The translations under genes were made by a program, and so were the position numbers. A stretch of DNA of 64,000 nucleotides. Origin: Zavarzinella sp. Lineage in GTDB: Bacteria > Planctomycetota > Planctomycetia > Gemmatales > Gemmataceae. Under the pieces are notes generated by a model, which searched no databases, was not told the origin of the DNA, and was given only the letters and a program-made list of their open reading frames with translations. Below, piece after piece: positions 43,001 to 51,095 of this stretch; positions within the stretch are counted from its first letter, which is position 1, and each line of letters opens with the position of its first letter. The stretch spans positions 620,001 through 684,000 of the forward strand of contig JAWKTI010000003.1 in NCBI GenBank assembly GCA_041399155.1. Direction: 5' to 3'.

Positions 43001-43514
43001 CGCACTGACCAATTCACCACTGGCCGATACGTTCTATCAGGGCTGGTTGTACGCTGCCGTGGCAACTCCAGGCGGTGGTTTTGACGGCTTATACCTTTCC
43101 AAAGATAACGGCTTTAACTGGACACGGATCGAATTGCCCGCACTGACAACCATTTTTGGAGATGATTTTGGCACGAATAACGAAACGCGTGCGGAAGCCA
43201 CTCATACGAATAACCGAAATGGTAACGGGCTTGGTTACCCCGGTCAGGAGTTGGGCAACTATTCTCTGTCACTGACCATTGACCCGCAAAATCCCAATAT
43301 TATTTATCTGGGTAGTGGTAACGGTATTGTTCGTGTGGATGCCACCAAGCTGGATGATATCTACGCGCCAGTGAACTGCAAGCTCGACGGATTCACGAAC
43401 GGATTGGTTGGCTCACGATACAGGTTCAGGAAGCCTGTTTGTGGTCCAGCAAATAGATTGTTGGGATTCAAAATCCCACCGACGACGATGTGGATACCAC
43501 ACTGGAGTTTCTGA
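37017..43514 (+). CDS. giant secreted protein, fragment 2 (FP-PF repeats, P domains, Asp-box repeats)
   Basis: The 2165-residue frame has no start of its own: the nominal GTG at 37017 lies inside a repeat. It holds many copies of a 40-60 residue unit of the form I.V.....FP..PF.V.I..E.M.V and V.RG.NGT...AH..GA. There are three proprotein-convertase P-like domains (about 38183-38730, 39880-40290 and 41340-42010; for example NDLEITLISPNGTRVLLYD and GTWTLEIDD). Asp-box repeats SSDDNGLTWNEP, SVDGGRNWSDP, SFDGGMTWEVL, SLDAGSTWELV and SKDNGFNWTRI suggest sialidase-type propellers. It should lie on or outside the cell surface, perhaps as an adhesin or carbohydrate binder. The frame is lost after about 43372. 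Confidence 0.8.
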   Translation: MKIDDEFVQVSAVDVDTTQVLEDIASGDTSIVVGTSTNFPTAPFVAVLNNEHILVNSIAQSTTLLADNVGGGNGAIDVTTSTGFPGTPFVVQLDNEQLEVTAVQLNQTTLVGGITAAQTFIDVANASVLPAANFAIEINGERMRVIGVVGNTLEVVRGIGGTAPAAHANGSNVVNNRWLVNRGFNGTNPNGHGANSEINRSVWNVTRAQNGTLAANHNAADLLRVNTWTVQRGINNSNPAAHAANAAVDYGVPKGIYVAWNKNNTRGDGVVVSSVMIAGSGDGGYNFTTQQYVSTPNVQAFAPQIEFTQGTNDGDVDGGQMMVFWSSGGGIAFDLSAPDAGMASAPVAASQTFSRSYNPGNTDVTHYSGFNEGRITDAEVIPNVTPHDPGVTEFTMDVDIDGFNLDIINDLNVSIAMVHGQMDQVEIRLIPPATAGVGAITLLRNRTNAVGNSTGNGIAANVNMGTIRHGATTTLEYEAVGTVFDDEGVRGITAGNITHNLLSPRIGYFRPETGSLSQFDGLSAAQLSGTWTLEITDTRDNGANGGTSPAHPVQFLQEWKLHFTGLISNNGFGADAAANAATVGGAANNVYPTTGGPYGTPGVGPGIDIAIDKTLGSFSPYQGRIYAAYTSGSGTDTNVFVTSSDDNGLTWNEPVQVNDDSIGDNFTEGNRAQFTPAIAVDPITGTVAVMYYDSRIDAANARAASVIRVSVDGGRNWSDPSFLNNIKTVTDFLTGERVDLEPIPGNQGQAGANGFGDRQDLYFYNGKIVPVFASNENAAGSSITTADVRTAVGPRIISADMGHVTADFYDVSNNGAFTVRYNDGFDNNGVRELEGFVVQFDRPVQISSFDISDINVQYQSPNGGAPQAIALNGVFAYDRPTNQATTFGPREIGFDVLDDRAFATSFFIGFVTPQTAPGTYSFSVGPNVQDLVSYGRSVTLLPPSPPFDAPFTNTNDVFIPDLALVTSTVNVPALPPGQTVGKVTVSLNLVHEYNNDLEITLISPNGTRVLLYDQNGQPFDIDILGTTFDDDAATNIAAGTSPFTGTFRPVEGLAKFIGENPLGTWTLEIDDVLPADVGTLLDWSLTITPGQAGPVVGNLMDQNANSISAETVEVNTSISTLLAPANATTQQIALNDGTGFNGEPYTIQVGREQMRVVSSQFFGPTLVLDVIRGWNGTRVEAHGIGATVTRVSTPDIFSNPRPIASVNNGITTANPFVGPYDPQTLPLIIPGLHVLHTSLPDAGGNLVLPITTTLTNNITTNETTFDVADGSVFPQDRPFIITIGREQMLVTEVNGNELTVVRDYLGTSVREQHPFNQTVTYIPENLSLNNTVSAIDVVFSRPVNAATFTAADIISVVGPLGEITGPFTVTANPPGTIGNLADRVFRIGFPTQNLSGTYSIVLGSQIADTDGNLLDSNLNAGLEVLRGTADPAQAEIIRNVYGVNTAVNVPANSAASATLVVTDDFPIVQAPNQLRFDNTSTTTINQTGGINAFSTILNVSSSVGFPTVPFVVQVGTELMQVVGRTGNQWNVVRGFNGTVAQAHANGAQVRLGEPATIQVLVDITHNDVRDLTLTLISPTGTVIPLATNVGTFGASKLNFTNTVFDDLSQTPIQGGSAPFSAGPYNAQFPLSALNGESASGTWILTVTNSAGIAQAATINRFEIRLPQALPTTGFGEEIADRTTVSFRIFNSDLQNELTTQQWLAVGPVGNLLNEENNGTNAGPVEALAVDPSDPSGNTVYLGSSSGGLWKTTNFLTKDANGPIWIPLTDLGPTSSLHISNIAVYARNNDPSQSIILAATGNAGSVNQQGGGSSLGSTGVGFLRSFDGGMTWEVLDSTVNVLGNGDILTMNSAQRDHAFVGSNIYKVIFDPNPLPGGGIAVYAAVSNGSAPGLYRSLDAGSTWELVRAGNATDVVLSPGSKDGNGNLTRIYAAFRGEGVFRGDGEAPTTSSFTLLNTPQIFTPRVNTDLIGVPQIAEQAPDRTPNGAKGHIVLAQPALTNSPLADTFYQGWLYAAVATPGGGFDGLYLSKDNGFNWTRIELPALTTIFGDDFGTNNETRAEATHTNNRNGNGLGYPGQELGNYSLSLTIDPQNPNIIYLGSGNGIVRVDATKLDDIYAPVNCKLDGFTNGLVGSRYRFRKPVCGPANRLLGFKIPPTTMWIPHWSF
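43372..43492 (+). other. double frameshift zone joining fragments 2 and 3
   Basis: Sensible protein runs in frame 0 to about IYAPVN, then in frame +1 as STDSRTDWLAHDTGSGSLF and VVQQI (about 43385-43460), then in frame +2 as VGIQNPTDDDVDTTLEFL. Two single-base changes, near 43376 and 43465, would restore one reading frame. Confidence 0.65.
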
Positions 43515-46500
43515 CCTCGATCCAGGCGGATTGGCGTTATGCGGTGCCGGAAGAGATTACCTTTAATCCTCCCACCGATCTGACTGCAGATATCACGGCA
43601 GTTCAAACCACGATTACCGTGGCTTCGAATGCTGGCTTCCCACGTGCAGCAACCACTCCATTCCTCATTCAGGTGGGGACTGAAATCATGCGGGTTACCG
43701 CCAATGCTGGCACCACCTGGACGGTGCAGCGTGGGGTGAATGGCACGACAGCAGCGGCCCACCTGACCGATGATGAAGTGACGCAACTGTCTGGCACCCA
43801 CCCTGTCCTGTATGTGGGTGGGAAAGGTGGTGTCTTCCGCACCTTGGATAACGGCCTGAACTGGAGCTACTTCCCATCTACCGCCGACGGTGCAGTACAG
43901 GAAGGTGGCTTGCTGCCCAATACCAATGTGACGCAACTGAATCTGATTCTGGGGAATGTGAACCCAGCAACTGGCTTCAACCAGACATCGACTGGTCTGA
44001 ACAGTCTGCTGGCCACTACCTTTGGCCGTGGGGACTTCGTGATCCGGCTGGATAATTCGGACGTAGAAGAATTCCTGGTCGCACCGAACAGTGGGCCACG
44101 GATTGTCAGCTCCAGCCAGTACCTGATTGATCAAGGAACAAAATTTGCTGGTTTCAATGTCACCTTTGGTGCTCCGATTGCACTGTCGACCTTCGACCCC
44201 AGTGATGTGACCATTACCGGCCCACAAGCCGTAACGGTCAGCAGTATCACGCACCTGGGTGGGAATCAGTATCGGATTAACTTTGCAAGCCCTGTAACCA
44301 CTATCGGTAACTACTTCATTCAAGTAGGACCCAGCATTCTGGACTTCTCGGGCAATCCGATGGACCAGAACGAAAACAACATCAACGGTCAGAATCCGCA
44401 GGACCGGTTTGTTGCGAACGTGTTCTTCAGCCCGAACACTGCACCGACGATCTCTAATGTGAATGATGTTTCCATCACTCCAGGCACCAGTACGAGTCCT
44501 CTGGCATTCACCGTGGGTGATGCTGAGACAGCCCCAGGTGCATTAGTGGTGACTGCAACGGTAACACCGATTAACCCTGTGGTCGGTCCAGATCCAACTT
44601 TCACTCTTACTGGATTTGGTAGCGCCAACCGCACGATTACCCTGAACTCCAATGTGGCAACCAAGGGCTCATACACGGTCACTCTCACCGTCACCGATGG
44701 CAATGGCTTGCAGACTTCAACAGACTTTGTTTTGAGTGTGAACAATGCCCCGGTGCTGCCTCCTGTGGGTAACACCACCGATCAGCACGGTTCCGATCCT
44801 GCTACGACGCTGAATCTGAATGCCACCGATATCGATGGCGATGCCTTGACCTTTACGGCCACAGCTTCCGATCCATTGTTTGATCTGAAGGTTCTGCTGG
44901 GTATCGGCAATGAAGTTCCCAACACCTTCAACGTGCGTGGGGCTGGGGAGAAGTATTTCATCAGCAGTACTGGTACCAACCCTGCGGGCAGTGGTTTCTA
45001 CATCCTGTTGCCAGACAACAAGCTTTATGCCTGGAAGGGTACTATTGCTGCAAGCATTGCCGCACCGCCGATTGCAGATTTCAAAGATCCGAGCTTCAGC
45101 TTTAATACTTCGATCCAGCGTGCTCTGGCTTTATCTCCAGAAGTACCAGGAACGTTTAATATCCGCGGCTTCAACGAGCGTTACTATGTCTCGCAGAATG
45201 GCACAAACCCTGCGGGTGCAGGTTTCTTCGTCCGGATGCCCGATGACAAGTTGTATGCCTGGAAGGGTGATATGACGGCCACACTGGCAGCGAATCCGGT
45301 AGCAACCTACAAAGACATTCCGTATGGGTTGGGTGATACCGTTTCGGTCTACGATACGCCTGAAATTATGACGCAGTCAACTGGTTCTCCACTGGTGGCG
45401 ATCAGCAATCCGCTGTACGATCTGAAGGTGCGTTACGGTTTGACCAACCCAGCGATTGTGTTTAACGCAGGTGCTAATGAGAAGTTCCTGGTCAGCAGCA
45501 ACAACAGCAATCCAGATGTTGCGGGTCAACCTCCGCATTATCAGTATTTTGTGTTGTTGCCAAACAACACCCTGGTGCGTTGGAACGGTGTGAATGCTAC
45601 CACCAGTCCCGTAGTGGCAGATTTTACGGCTCTGGGATTAGGTAATGTTTACGCCACTCCTACCCTGTTGACCAACGCTCAACTTACTTTGGTCAACGGA
45701 GTAAATCTCAGCACAACAGGCAAGCCGGCTGGAATGGCTCCAGGTGGCACGATTACGATCAGCCCACATATTGGTTTTGATCGCACGGTCGAAATTAAGG
45801 TGGTTGCCTCGGATGGTGTGGTGCTGAATGATCAGACGCAAACTTTCCGATATTCGGTCAATAATAATCGTCCAGTAATCACCCCGATTGCCGATATTCA
45901 GATTCCGCACAATCAGGCATCGCAGAACGTGCAGATCATCGTGACTGATCCGAACCCGGATAGCGATCTTGATGAACGGACGTACTCTGTGATTGTGGAA
46001 GGTGCTAACCCACTGTATGATCTGAAGAAGGAATTGCAGATCAATGCGGCACCGTATTCGTTTAACTTCTTTGGCCAGAATGAGTACTTCTATCAGGCAC
46101 TCGATGGCAAGATATATGTACTGACCCAGACCAACCGTCTCTATCAATGGGATGGGGTGTCAATTGGCACCACGATTGCTCCGGCGAACCTGAAGGCAGA
46201 CTTTAACCTGGCTCCTTACAGCAACACAACCGTGTATGCGAATCAGGCCCAGTTCTGGAATGCTGTCCCACCCGCACCAGCGAACGTGTTCACCAACCGT
46301 GGGCCATTGTACGATGCCAAGGTGAAGTTTGGATTGACTAACCTTCCCTACGCGTTTAACTTCTTTGGTCAGAATGAACGGTTCTATTCCAGCACCAATG
46401 GTACCGGGCTGTACTTCCTGATGCCAAATGATCAACTGTTCGCGTGGGACGGATTAAGCATCAGCACCTCGTTGTTACGGCCGCCTGTTGCCAATCTTTC

Positions 46501-47518
46501 TGGCACCGGTGCCTACAACAACCCGGCGCTGTTGCGGGATGCTCTGCCTGCTTACGTCAACGACCCGCTGTTCGCAGTGAAGGATCGCTACGGTCTCACC
46601 AAGGCCGATCTGGTGGCAGCATTCAATGTTCGTGGGCAAAATGAGAAGTACTTCATCAGCACCAACGGTAGCAATGCCGCCAACGGTGGTTATTATGTTC
46701 TGCTGCCTAACGGGGATCTGAAAGCCTGGAACGGGGTAGATATTCCTACCAGCCCAACAGTCGCCAACGTGGGGGTCCCTGCCTACACCAACACAGAATT
46801 GCTTTACGCAGCAAGTGGTACTGTGGCAGGTGTGACTGCAACGGTGAATACCAGTGGTTTGATCACGCTGAACCGCAACCTGGCCTTCAGTGGTACCGTG
46901 AAGGTGACGGCAATCGTCAGTGATGGTGCCATCAAGACGACCGAAACGTTCTACTTCACAGTCGGCAACAACGCACCAACGTTGGCTGGTATTAATACAC
47001 AGAACGGCACTGCAGGTGGTATGAACATTTCGGTTCCGCTGACCTTCAACGACGCTGATGGTGAAACACCCATCTTTGCCGCACAAAATGTCAGCGTGAA
47101 CCAGTTGTTCAACGATCGCAATACCTTCGGTTTGACGACTCCAGCCTTCGGATTCAACTTCCGTGGGGCCGGTGAATGGTACTTCCTGAGCACCAATGGC
47201 AGCAATGCGGCGAATGGTGGCTACTACGTGCTGAGCAGCGATAACAAGTTGCGAGCCTGGGATGGTGTTTCGGTTGGTTCATCGCCAGTGGTGCGGGACT
47301 TTGCCGATCCCATCTACAATGGTGCCAACGTCTCTGCCAACCCAGCGTTGCTGAACGGTGCCACAGCACCTGCAACATCGTTGGTAACCACCAGCTTCAG
47401 TGGGAATAATCTGATTCTCAACGTTGCTGGTGCCACCGCGGGGACGTACTTTGTCACCGTGTTCGCCAGCGATGGTTCCAGCTCCGTGCAGCAAACCTTC
47501 CTGCTCATCCTCAACTAA
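43490..47518 (+). CDS. giant secreted protein, fragment 3 (cadherin-like domain and sevenfold repeat)
   Basis: This frame supplies the last 1342 residues of the same protein. It opens inside the propeller part (DDVDTTLEFLTSIQADWRYA), has another FP-PF repeat, an Asp box (TLDNGLNWSYF), a cadherin/He_PIG-like domain (about 44450-44735, with LTVTDGNGLQTSTDFVLSV), then seven copies of an 70-80 residue unit between 44871 and 47320. Two further beta-sandwich segments lie between repeats. The C-terminus, FVTVFASDGSSSVQQTFLLI, has no LPxTG or membrane anchor. A terminator follows at 47566. Confidence 0.8.
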   Translation: MDTTLEFLTSIQADWRYAVPEEITFNPPTDLTADITAVQTTITVASNAGFPRAATTPFLIQVGTEIMRVTANAGTTWTVQRGVNGTTAAAHLTDDEVTQLSGTHPVLYVGGKGGVFRTLDNGLNWSYFPSTADGAVQEGGLLPNTNVTQLNLILGNVNPATGFNQTSTGLNSLLATTFGRGDFVIRLDNSDVEEFLVAPNSGPRIVSSSQYLIDQGTKFAGFNVTFGAPIALSTFDPSDVTITGPQAVTVSSITHLGGNQYRINFASPVTTIGNYFIQVGPSILDFSGNPMDQNENNINGQNPQDRFVANVFFSPNTAPTISNVNDVSITPGTSTSPLAFTVGDAETAPGALVVTATVTPINPVVGPDPTFTLTGFGSANRTITLNSNVATKGSYTVTLTVTDGNGLQTSTDFVLSVNNAPVLPPVGNTTDQHGSDPATTLNLNATDIDGDALTFTATASDPLFDLKVLLGIGNEVPNTFNVRGAGEKYFISSTGTNPAGSGFYILLPDNKLYAWKGTIAASIAAPPIADFKDPSFSFNTSIQRALALSPEVPGTFNIRGFNERYYVSQNGTNPAGAGFFVRMPDDKLYAWKGDMTATLAANPVATYKDIPYGLGDTVSVYDTPEIMTQSTGSPLVAISNPLYDLKVRYGLTNPAIVFNAGANEKFLVSSNNSNPDVAGQPPHYQYFVLLPNNTLVRWNGVNATTSPVVADFTALGLGNVYATPTLLTNAQLTLVNGVNLSTTGKPAGMAPGGTITISPHIGFDRTVEIKVVASDGVVLNDQTQTFRYSVNNNRPVITPIADIQIPHNQASQNVQIIVTDPNPDSDLDERTYSVIVEGANPLYDLKKELQINAAPYSFNFFGQNEYFYQALDGKIYVLTQTNRLYQWDGVSIGTTIAPANLKADFNLAPYSNTTVYANQAQFWNAVPPAPANVFTNRGPLYDAKVKFGLTNLPYAFNFFGQNERFYSSTNGTGLYFLMPNDQLFAWDGLSISTSLLRPPVANLSGTGAYNNPALLRDALPAYVNDPLFAVKDRYGLTKADLVAAFNVRGQNEKYFISTNGSNAANGGYYVLLPNGDLKAWNGVDIPTSPTVANVGVPAYTNTELLYAASGTVAGVTATVNTSGLITLNRNLAFSGTVKVTAIVSDGAIKTTETFYFTVGNNAPTLAGINTQNGTAGGMNISVPLTFNDADGETPIFAAQNVSVNQLFNDRNTFGLTTPAFGFNFRGAGEWYFLSTNGSNAANGGYYVLSSDNKLRAWDGVSVGSSPVVRDFADPIYNGANVSANPALLNGATAPATSLVTTSFSGNNLILNVAGATAGTYFVTVFASDGSSSVQQTFLLILN
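44871..47320 (+). repeat. seven copies of a 70-80 residue protein repeat (FNxRGxNEKYFxSxNG)
   Basis: Copies begin near 44871, 45121, 45409, 46006, 46301, 46561 and 47095. The consensus is (D/N)PL(Y/F)DLK..YGLT, then FN(F/V)RG.NEKYF.S.NGSN, then G.Y.LLPN..L.AW.G, then S.VVADF. Copies 1-2 and 4-5 are close together; others are separated by short linkers or beta-sandwich domains. I know no named domain of this form. Confidence 0.8.
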
Positions 47519-47565
47519 CAGGATGGTTGGTTTTCAGGATCGCGATTCTCTTTTTCAGTCCATAT

Positions 47566-47608
47566 AACAACCACAATGGGAGTTCACCCTTCCTTTGTGG
47601 TTGTTTTT
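47566..47608 (+). terminator. intrinsic terminator of the giant gene
   Basis: AACAACCACAA (47566-47576) and TTGTGGTTGTT (47595-47605) form a perfect 11-pair stem followed by TTTC; the A and T runs at the stem base act in both directions. Confidence 0.85.
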
Positions 47609-47687
47609 CATTAATACTTAATGAATTTTTATTCATTTTTGTGTGCGAGTCTGCTTCGTACACGTTGATCCCTCAGGTGAAGTTTTC

Positions 47688-48878
47688 ATGTACGATCCCG
47701 ATGAAACACCCGAAGTGCCCACCTTATCTGCCGAAGCGTTTGAACGAATTCAGACCGCACTTTCCGAACGTGGGACGGCTGCTGCTGCCAGTCAACTGGC
47801 CATCGAACTTCAGGAGATGGGCGATCTGAATGCCCTGTTTTACTCCCACCTGTTGGAAAAACGGGTCGCACTGGGCGTTTCACCATTTCCCGCAGGTCCT
47901 GCCGCCGAATTACCCGAAGCGGTGCACGAAGAATACGAAATGGCAATCCGTCAGGCTGCACGCACGGTGGGGGCACAATATCTGGCGAACCATGATATCC
48001 GTTCTGCCTGGACCTTTTTCAACATGCTCGGCGAACAGGAACCAGTGAAAGAATATCTGGAACGGCTGGAACTGACTGATGCCGATGATCCCTCACCCAT
48101 CATCGATGTGGCTTTATACCAGGGGGCGTATCCGGAAAAAGGCTTCGACGTGGTGGTACAGCGCTATGGGATCTGCAATGCCATTACCACCTACAGCAAT
48201 CAGGATTTTTCCCAACAACCGTGGGTCAAGCAGCACGCCATCCGCACGCTGGTGCGGGAATTACACGCACAATTACTGGAAAGACTGCGTGCAGACGCCA
48301 AAGAACGGCAGCTAGAGGCGCCTGAACCAGCAGGTATTCCCGAACTGATTGCCAGCTTCCCGCAGATTTTTGGCGAAGATGCCTACCACATCGATACTTC
48401 CCACCTGTCTTCGATTTGCCAGTTCAGTCTGGACCTGGAACCCTGTTCGGAACGCCAACTGGCACGCGAACTGTGCATGTATGGGGAAACGCTGTCGGAA
48501 GGTTTTCGTTATCCCAACGATCCCCCCTTTGAAAACACCTACCACGATTACCGGATTTTGCTGCAGGTGGTGGATGGGATCGACGTGGAAGCGGGTTTGC
48601 AGCACTTTGCCGCAAAGATTGAGCCCGGTCTGGCAGACGGAAATTCTTTGCCAGCAGAAGTTTACGTCAATTTATTGCTCCGACTGAACCGCGATCAGGA
48701 AGCACTGGAAAGTGCCAAAAAATACCTGTCCGGTCAGAATCGCCCACTGTCCTGCCCATCGGTCTACGAACTTTGCCAGCGGGCGGGAGATTACGCAGGC
48801 ATGGCCGAAGCCGCCAGACAACGTGGGGACGGTGTGACGTTTCTTGCCGCCCTGATTACCGCGAATCAGTCGAAGTAG
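47688..48878 (+). CDS. conserved hypothetical protein, helical repeat (TPR-like)
   Basis: I use the ATG at 47688, seven bases after AGGTGA; the frame is open from 47643. The 396-residue product is mainly helical with pairs such as EAFERIQTALSERGTAAAAS, DIRSAWTFFNMLGEQEPVKE and YELCQRAGDYAGMAEAARQ, the last with TPR spacing. A middle part is alpha/beta (GFDVVVQRYGICNAITTYSN, QVVDGIDVEAGLQHFAAKIE). There is no signal or membrane segment. I recall orthologues in planctomycetes annotated only as hypothetical. It is 67 bases before a glycosyltransferase-like gene. Confidence 0.7.
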   Translation: MYDPDETPEVPTLSAEAFERIQTALSERGTAAAASQLAIELQEMGDLNALFYSHLLEKRVALGVSPFPAGPAAELPEAVHEEYEMAIRQAARTVGAQYLANHDIRSAWTFFNMLGEQEPVKEYLERLELTDADDPSPIIDVALYQGAYPEKGFDVVVQRYGICNAITTYSNQDFSQQPWVKQHAIRTLVRELHAQLLERLRADAKERQLEAPEPAGIPELIASFPQIFGEDAYHIDTSHLSSICQFSLDLEPCSERQLARELCMYGETLSEGFRYPNDPPFENTYHDYRILLQVVDGIDVEAGLQHFAAKIEPGLADGNSLPAEVYVNLLLRLNRDQEALESAKKYLSGQNRPLSCPSVYELCQRAGDYAGMAEAARQRGDGVTFLAALITANQSK

Positions 48879-48945
48879 CTGGCATGTTCTATGCTTTGTC
48901 CAACGCCCTTTCCCTGACGATGGAACAGACACAGAAACTTTCGGC

Positions 48946-50328
48946 ATGACAATTATTACAGAGAACCCGCCAGTGCAGGATGCGACGCCACTTTCACCCG
49001 CAGACAGAAAACGAATCCGCAAACAGATTCAGCGTGGGCGATGGAAAGAATGGCTGATGTTCGATTCCACGTGGGGCAAACGTCTGCTGGCACAGATGCA
49101 ATACCGCAAAGCGATGCTGCAATCGGTGCGTGGCCAGAAAATGGCAAGCTGGCAAACGTTGATGCAACTACACCGTGCGGCACTGTCGCCCCGTATCGAC
49201 CGCAAAATTGTGGCACGGATGAATCAGGCAATTGCGGATGGTACGTTGTCGCAACTCCTTACAGCGTATGTGGATGAGACGAAATCAACCCCACGCACCC
49301 AGAAACTGTTTGACCAGCCGGAAAGTGTGCTGGGCCCGCACGCGACGGTGCTGAAAACGGCCTTCGCGGGCGAGAAAGGCGTGCTGTTGCTGAATTATTC
49401 CTACATTTACGTGCCATTCGCCAAACTGTACGATCTGCAGCGGATTTCTCAAAAATACTACATCGTTCTTGAGCCAAGCTGGAGCGGAACGTGCGACGAG
49501 CAGATCCTGGTGTATGGCTTTCTGCCGAATACCGTGTTTGTGCAGTGCTCTGAACCACGCGATATTCGCTTTTTGCAGGAAGCGAATGTGAATATGGTAC
49601 CGATTCCCACCGCAGCCAATTGGTGGGTGGATGACAATTTGTATTCCCCACTGCCCGATGTGGAAAAAGATGCGGATCTGGTGATGGTTGCATCGTGGGC
49701 GGAATTTAAACGGCATGCCCAGTTTTTTGAGGTGCTGGCCCAGCTTCGGCAACAGGGAATTCGCCTGAAAACGCTTCTGGCAGGGTATACATCTGGCTGG
49801 ACGAAGAAGCACATCGAAGAATTGGCAGCGTACTACGGCATTGCCGACCAACTGGAAATCCACGAATGGATCCCACCTGAAGAAGTGAATCAGTTATATA
49901 ACCGAGCGTTAATCAATGTGGTATGGTCGCGTCGGGAAGGGTCCAATCGAGCGATTATCGAAGGAAATCTTGCCAATATCCCGTTCATTCTGCGGGAGGG
50001 CTTTAATTACGGCGATGTGCATCCGTGCGTCAATTCCCAAACAGGCGTTTTTGCGAATGATCGCACCCTGGCAGCCACCATTACACAAACACTTGAGCGA
50101 TTGTCAGAGTTTTCCCCACGATCATGGGTGCTGGAAAACATGACCCACCGTCATGCGACGACGATTCTGGAACAGGAAATCGGCAAAGTGGCCCACCATA
50201 ATGGGGAAAGCTGGACAGGCACCCTGGCAGGCCACATGAGTGTGCTGCACGGCAACCAGTATCTCGATGAAAACGACCGCACCCGCTTTTCACAGGATTA
50301 CGATTTCCTCCGCACCACCATCCGATAA
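48946..50328 (+). CDS. glycosyltransferase (GT4-like, GT-B fold)
   Basis: The 460-residue protein has an unusual basic N-terminal helix region (PADRKRIRKQIQRGRWKEWL) and a C-terminal half of GT-B type: VMVASWAEFKRHAQFFEVLA, LEIHEWIPPEEVNQLYNRA and SRREGSNRAIIEGNLANIPF, the last being the nucleotide-sugar-binding E-x7-E-like region of GT4 enzymes. The N-terminal domain has LLLNYSYIYVPFAKLYDL and an EPRDIRFLQEANVNMVPIP segment. It is cytoplasmic or membrane-associated. Donor and acceptor are unknown; a role in surface polysaccharide is an inference. Confidence 0.75.
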   Translation: MTIITENPPVQDATPLSPADRKRIRKQIQRGRWKEWLMFDSTWGKRLLAQMQYRKAMLQSVRGQKMASWQTLMQLHRAALSPRIDRKIVARMNQAIADGTLSQLLTAYVDETKSTPRTQKLFDQPESVLGPHATVLKTAFAGEKGVLLLNYSYIYVPFAKLYDLQRISQKYYIVLEPSWSGTCDEQILVYGFLPNTVFVQCSEPRDIRFLQEANVNMVPIPTAANWWVDDNLYSPLPDVEKDADLVMVASWAEFKRHAQFFEVLAQLRQQGIRLKTLLAGYTSGWTKKHIEELAAYYGIADQLEIHEWIPPEEVNQLYNRALINVVWSRREGSNRAIIEGNLANIPFILREGFNYGDVHPCVNSQTGVFANDRTLAATITQTLERLSEFSPRSWVLENMTHRHATTILEQEIGKVAHHNGESWTGTLAGHMSVLHGNQYLDENDRTRFSQDYDFLRTTIR

Positions 50329-50399
50329 GTGTAGCAATTGCTTTCAAACCATTACATGTTCGAATTTTGGGCGGGAGATATCCTCTGAAATACAGCATC

Positions 50400-51095
50400 A
50401 TGTTACTGATACTTGCTGCTGCGAGCGTATTGGTTTCTGTAACCACTTGGGATGTGATCGGCTGGTGGGCTATCCTACCATTTTATTTCGCAAGTTCCTT
50501 CATTTTTCTATCAGGAACATATGCCTGTTCTTCGCCCAAATTGTTAGGCAAAAGAGTAAATGGCGGTCGCACGGTGTTAGGTTTTCTGCTGTTTGCGCCT
50601 TATTTCCTTTTGAATACTGTAGCGTTTGGCTTGTACCGACGATTAAGCAATGAGCAAGCATTTGTGCAGGTTCTCCCAAACCTGTATTTTGGGCGTTGGT
50701 TGTCGTCTGAAGAATACCAGGATTGGACATTGGTGGTTGATCTGGCGTGCGAGTTCACGGCACCAGTATCTGTTCGAAGTCGATCAGGATATCGATCACT
50801 ACCAGTGTTGGATGCGACCCCACCTACTTTCGAAGAACTGCAATTGGTGGTAAACTGGATAGCACAGTCAGTTGTGGATGGAAAAGTGTATGTACACTGT
50901 GCCTTGGGGCACGGTCGCAGTGCGTGTGTGGTGATTGCCTACTTGCTAAACATCGGCGTTGTTACAAGCGTCAAGGAAGGGGTACTACATTTGACAGCCC
51001 TCCGTCCTGGTGTCCGACTACATCCATCCCAGCGCCAGATTCTTAGCCGTTTGGTGCAAGAAACATCAGCCACGAGAAAACACCATGTGGATTGA
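50400..51095 (+). CDS. membrane-anchored dual-specificity/tyrosine phosphatase
   Basis: The phosphatase signature HCxxGxxR(S) is clear: His166-Cys167-ALGHG-Arg173-Ser, with a general-acid candidate Asp138 (PVLDATPP). The N-terminal 80 residues hold two or three membrane segments (about 1-15, 20-42 and 58-78), so the catalytic domain, of about 150 residues, faces the cytoplasm and is tethered. YFGRWLSSEEY opens the domain as in DSP-type enzymes. I use the ATG at 50400; a TTG at 50367 is possible. Targets could be phosphoproteins, phosphoinositides or phosphatidylglycerophosphate (PTPMT1-like). Confidence 0.8.
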   Translation: MLLILAAASVLVSVTTWDVIGWWAILPFYFASSFIFLSGTYACSSPKLLGKRVNGGRTVLGFLLFAPYFLLNTVAFGLYRRLSNEQAFVQVLPNLYFGRWLSSEEYQDWTLVVDLACEFTAPVSVRSRSGYRSLPVLDATPPTFEELQLVVNWIAQSVVDGKVYVHCALGHGRSACVVIAYLLNIGVVTSVKEGVLHLTALRPGVRLHPSQRQILSRLVQETSATRKHHVD

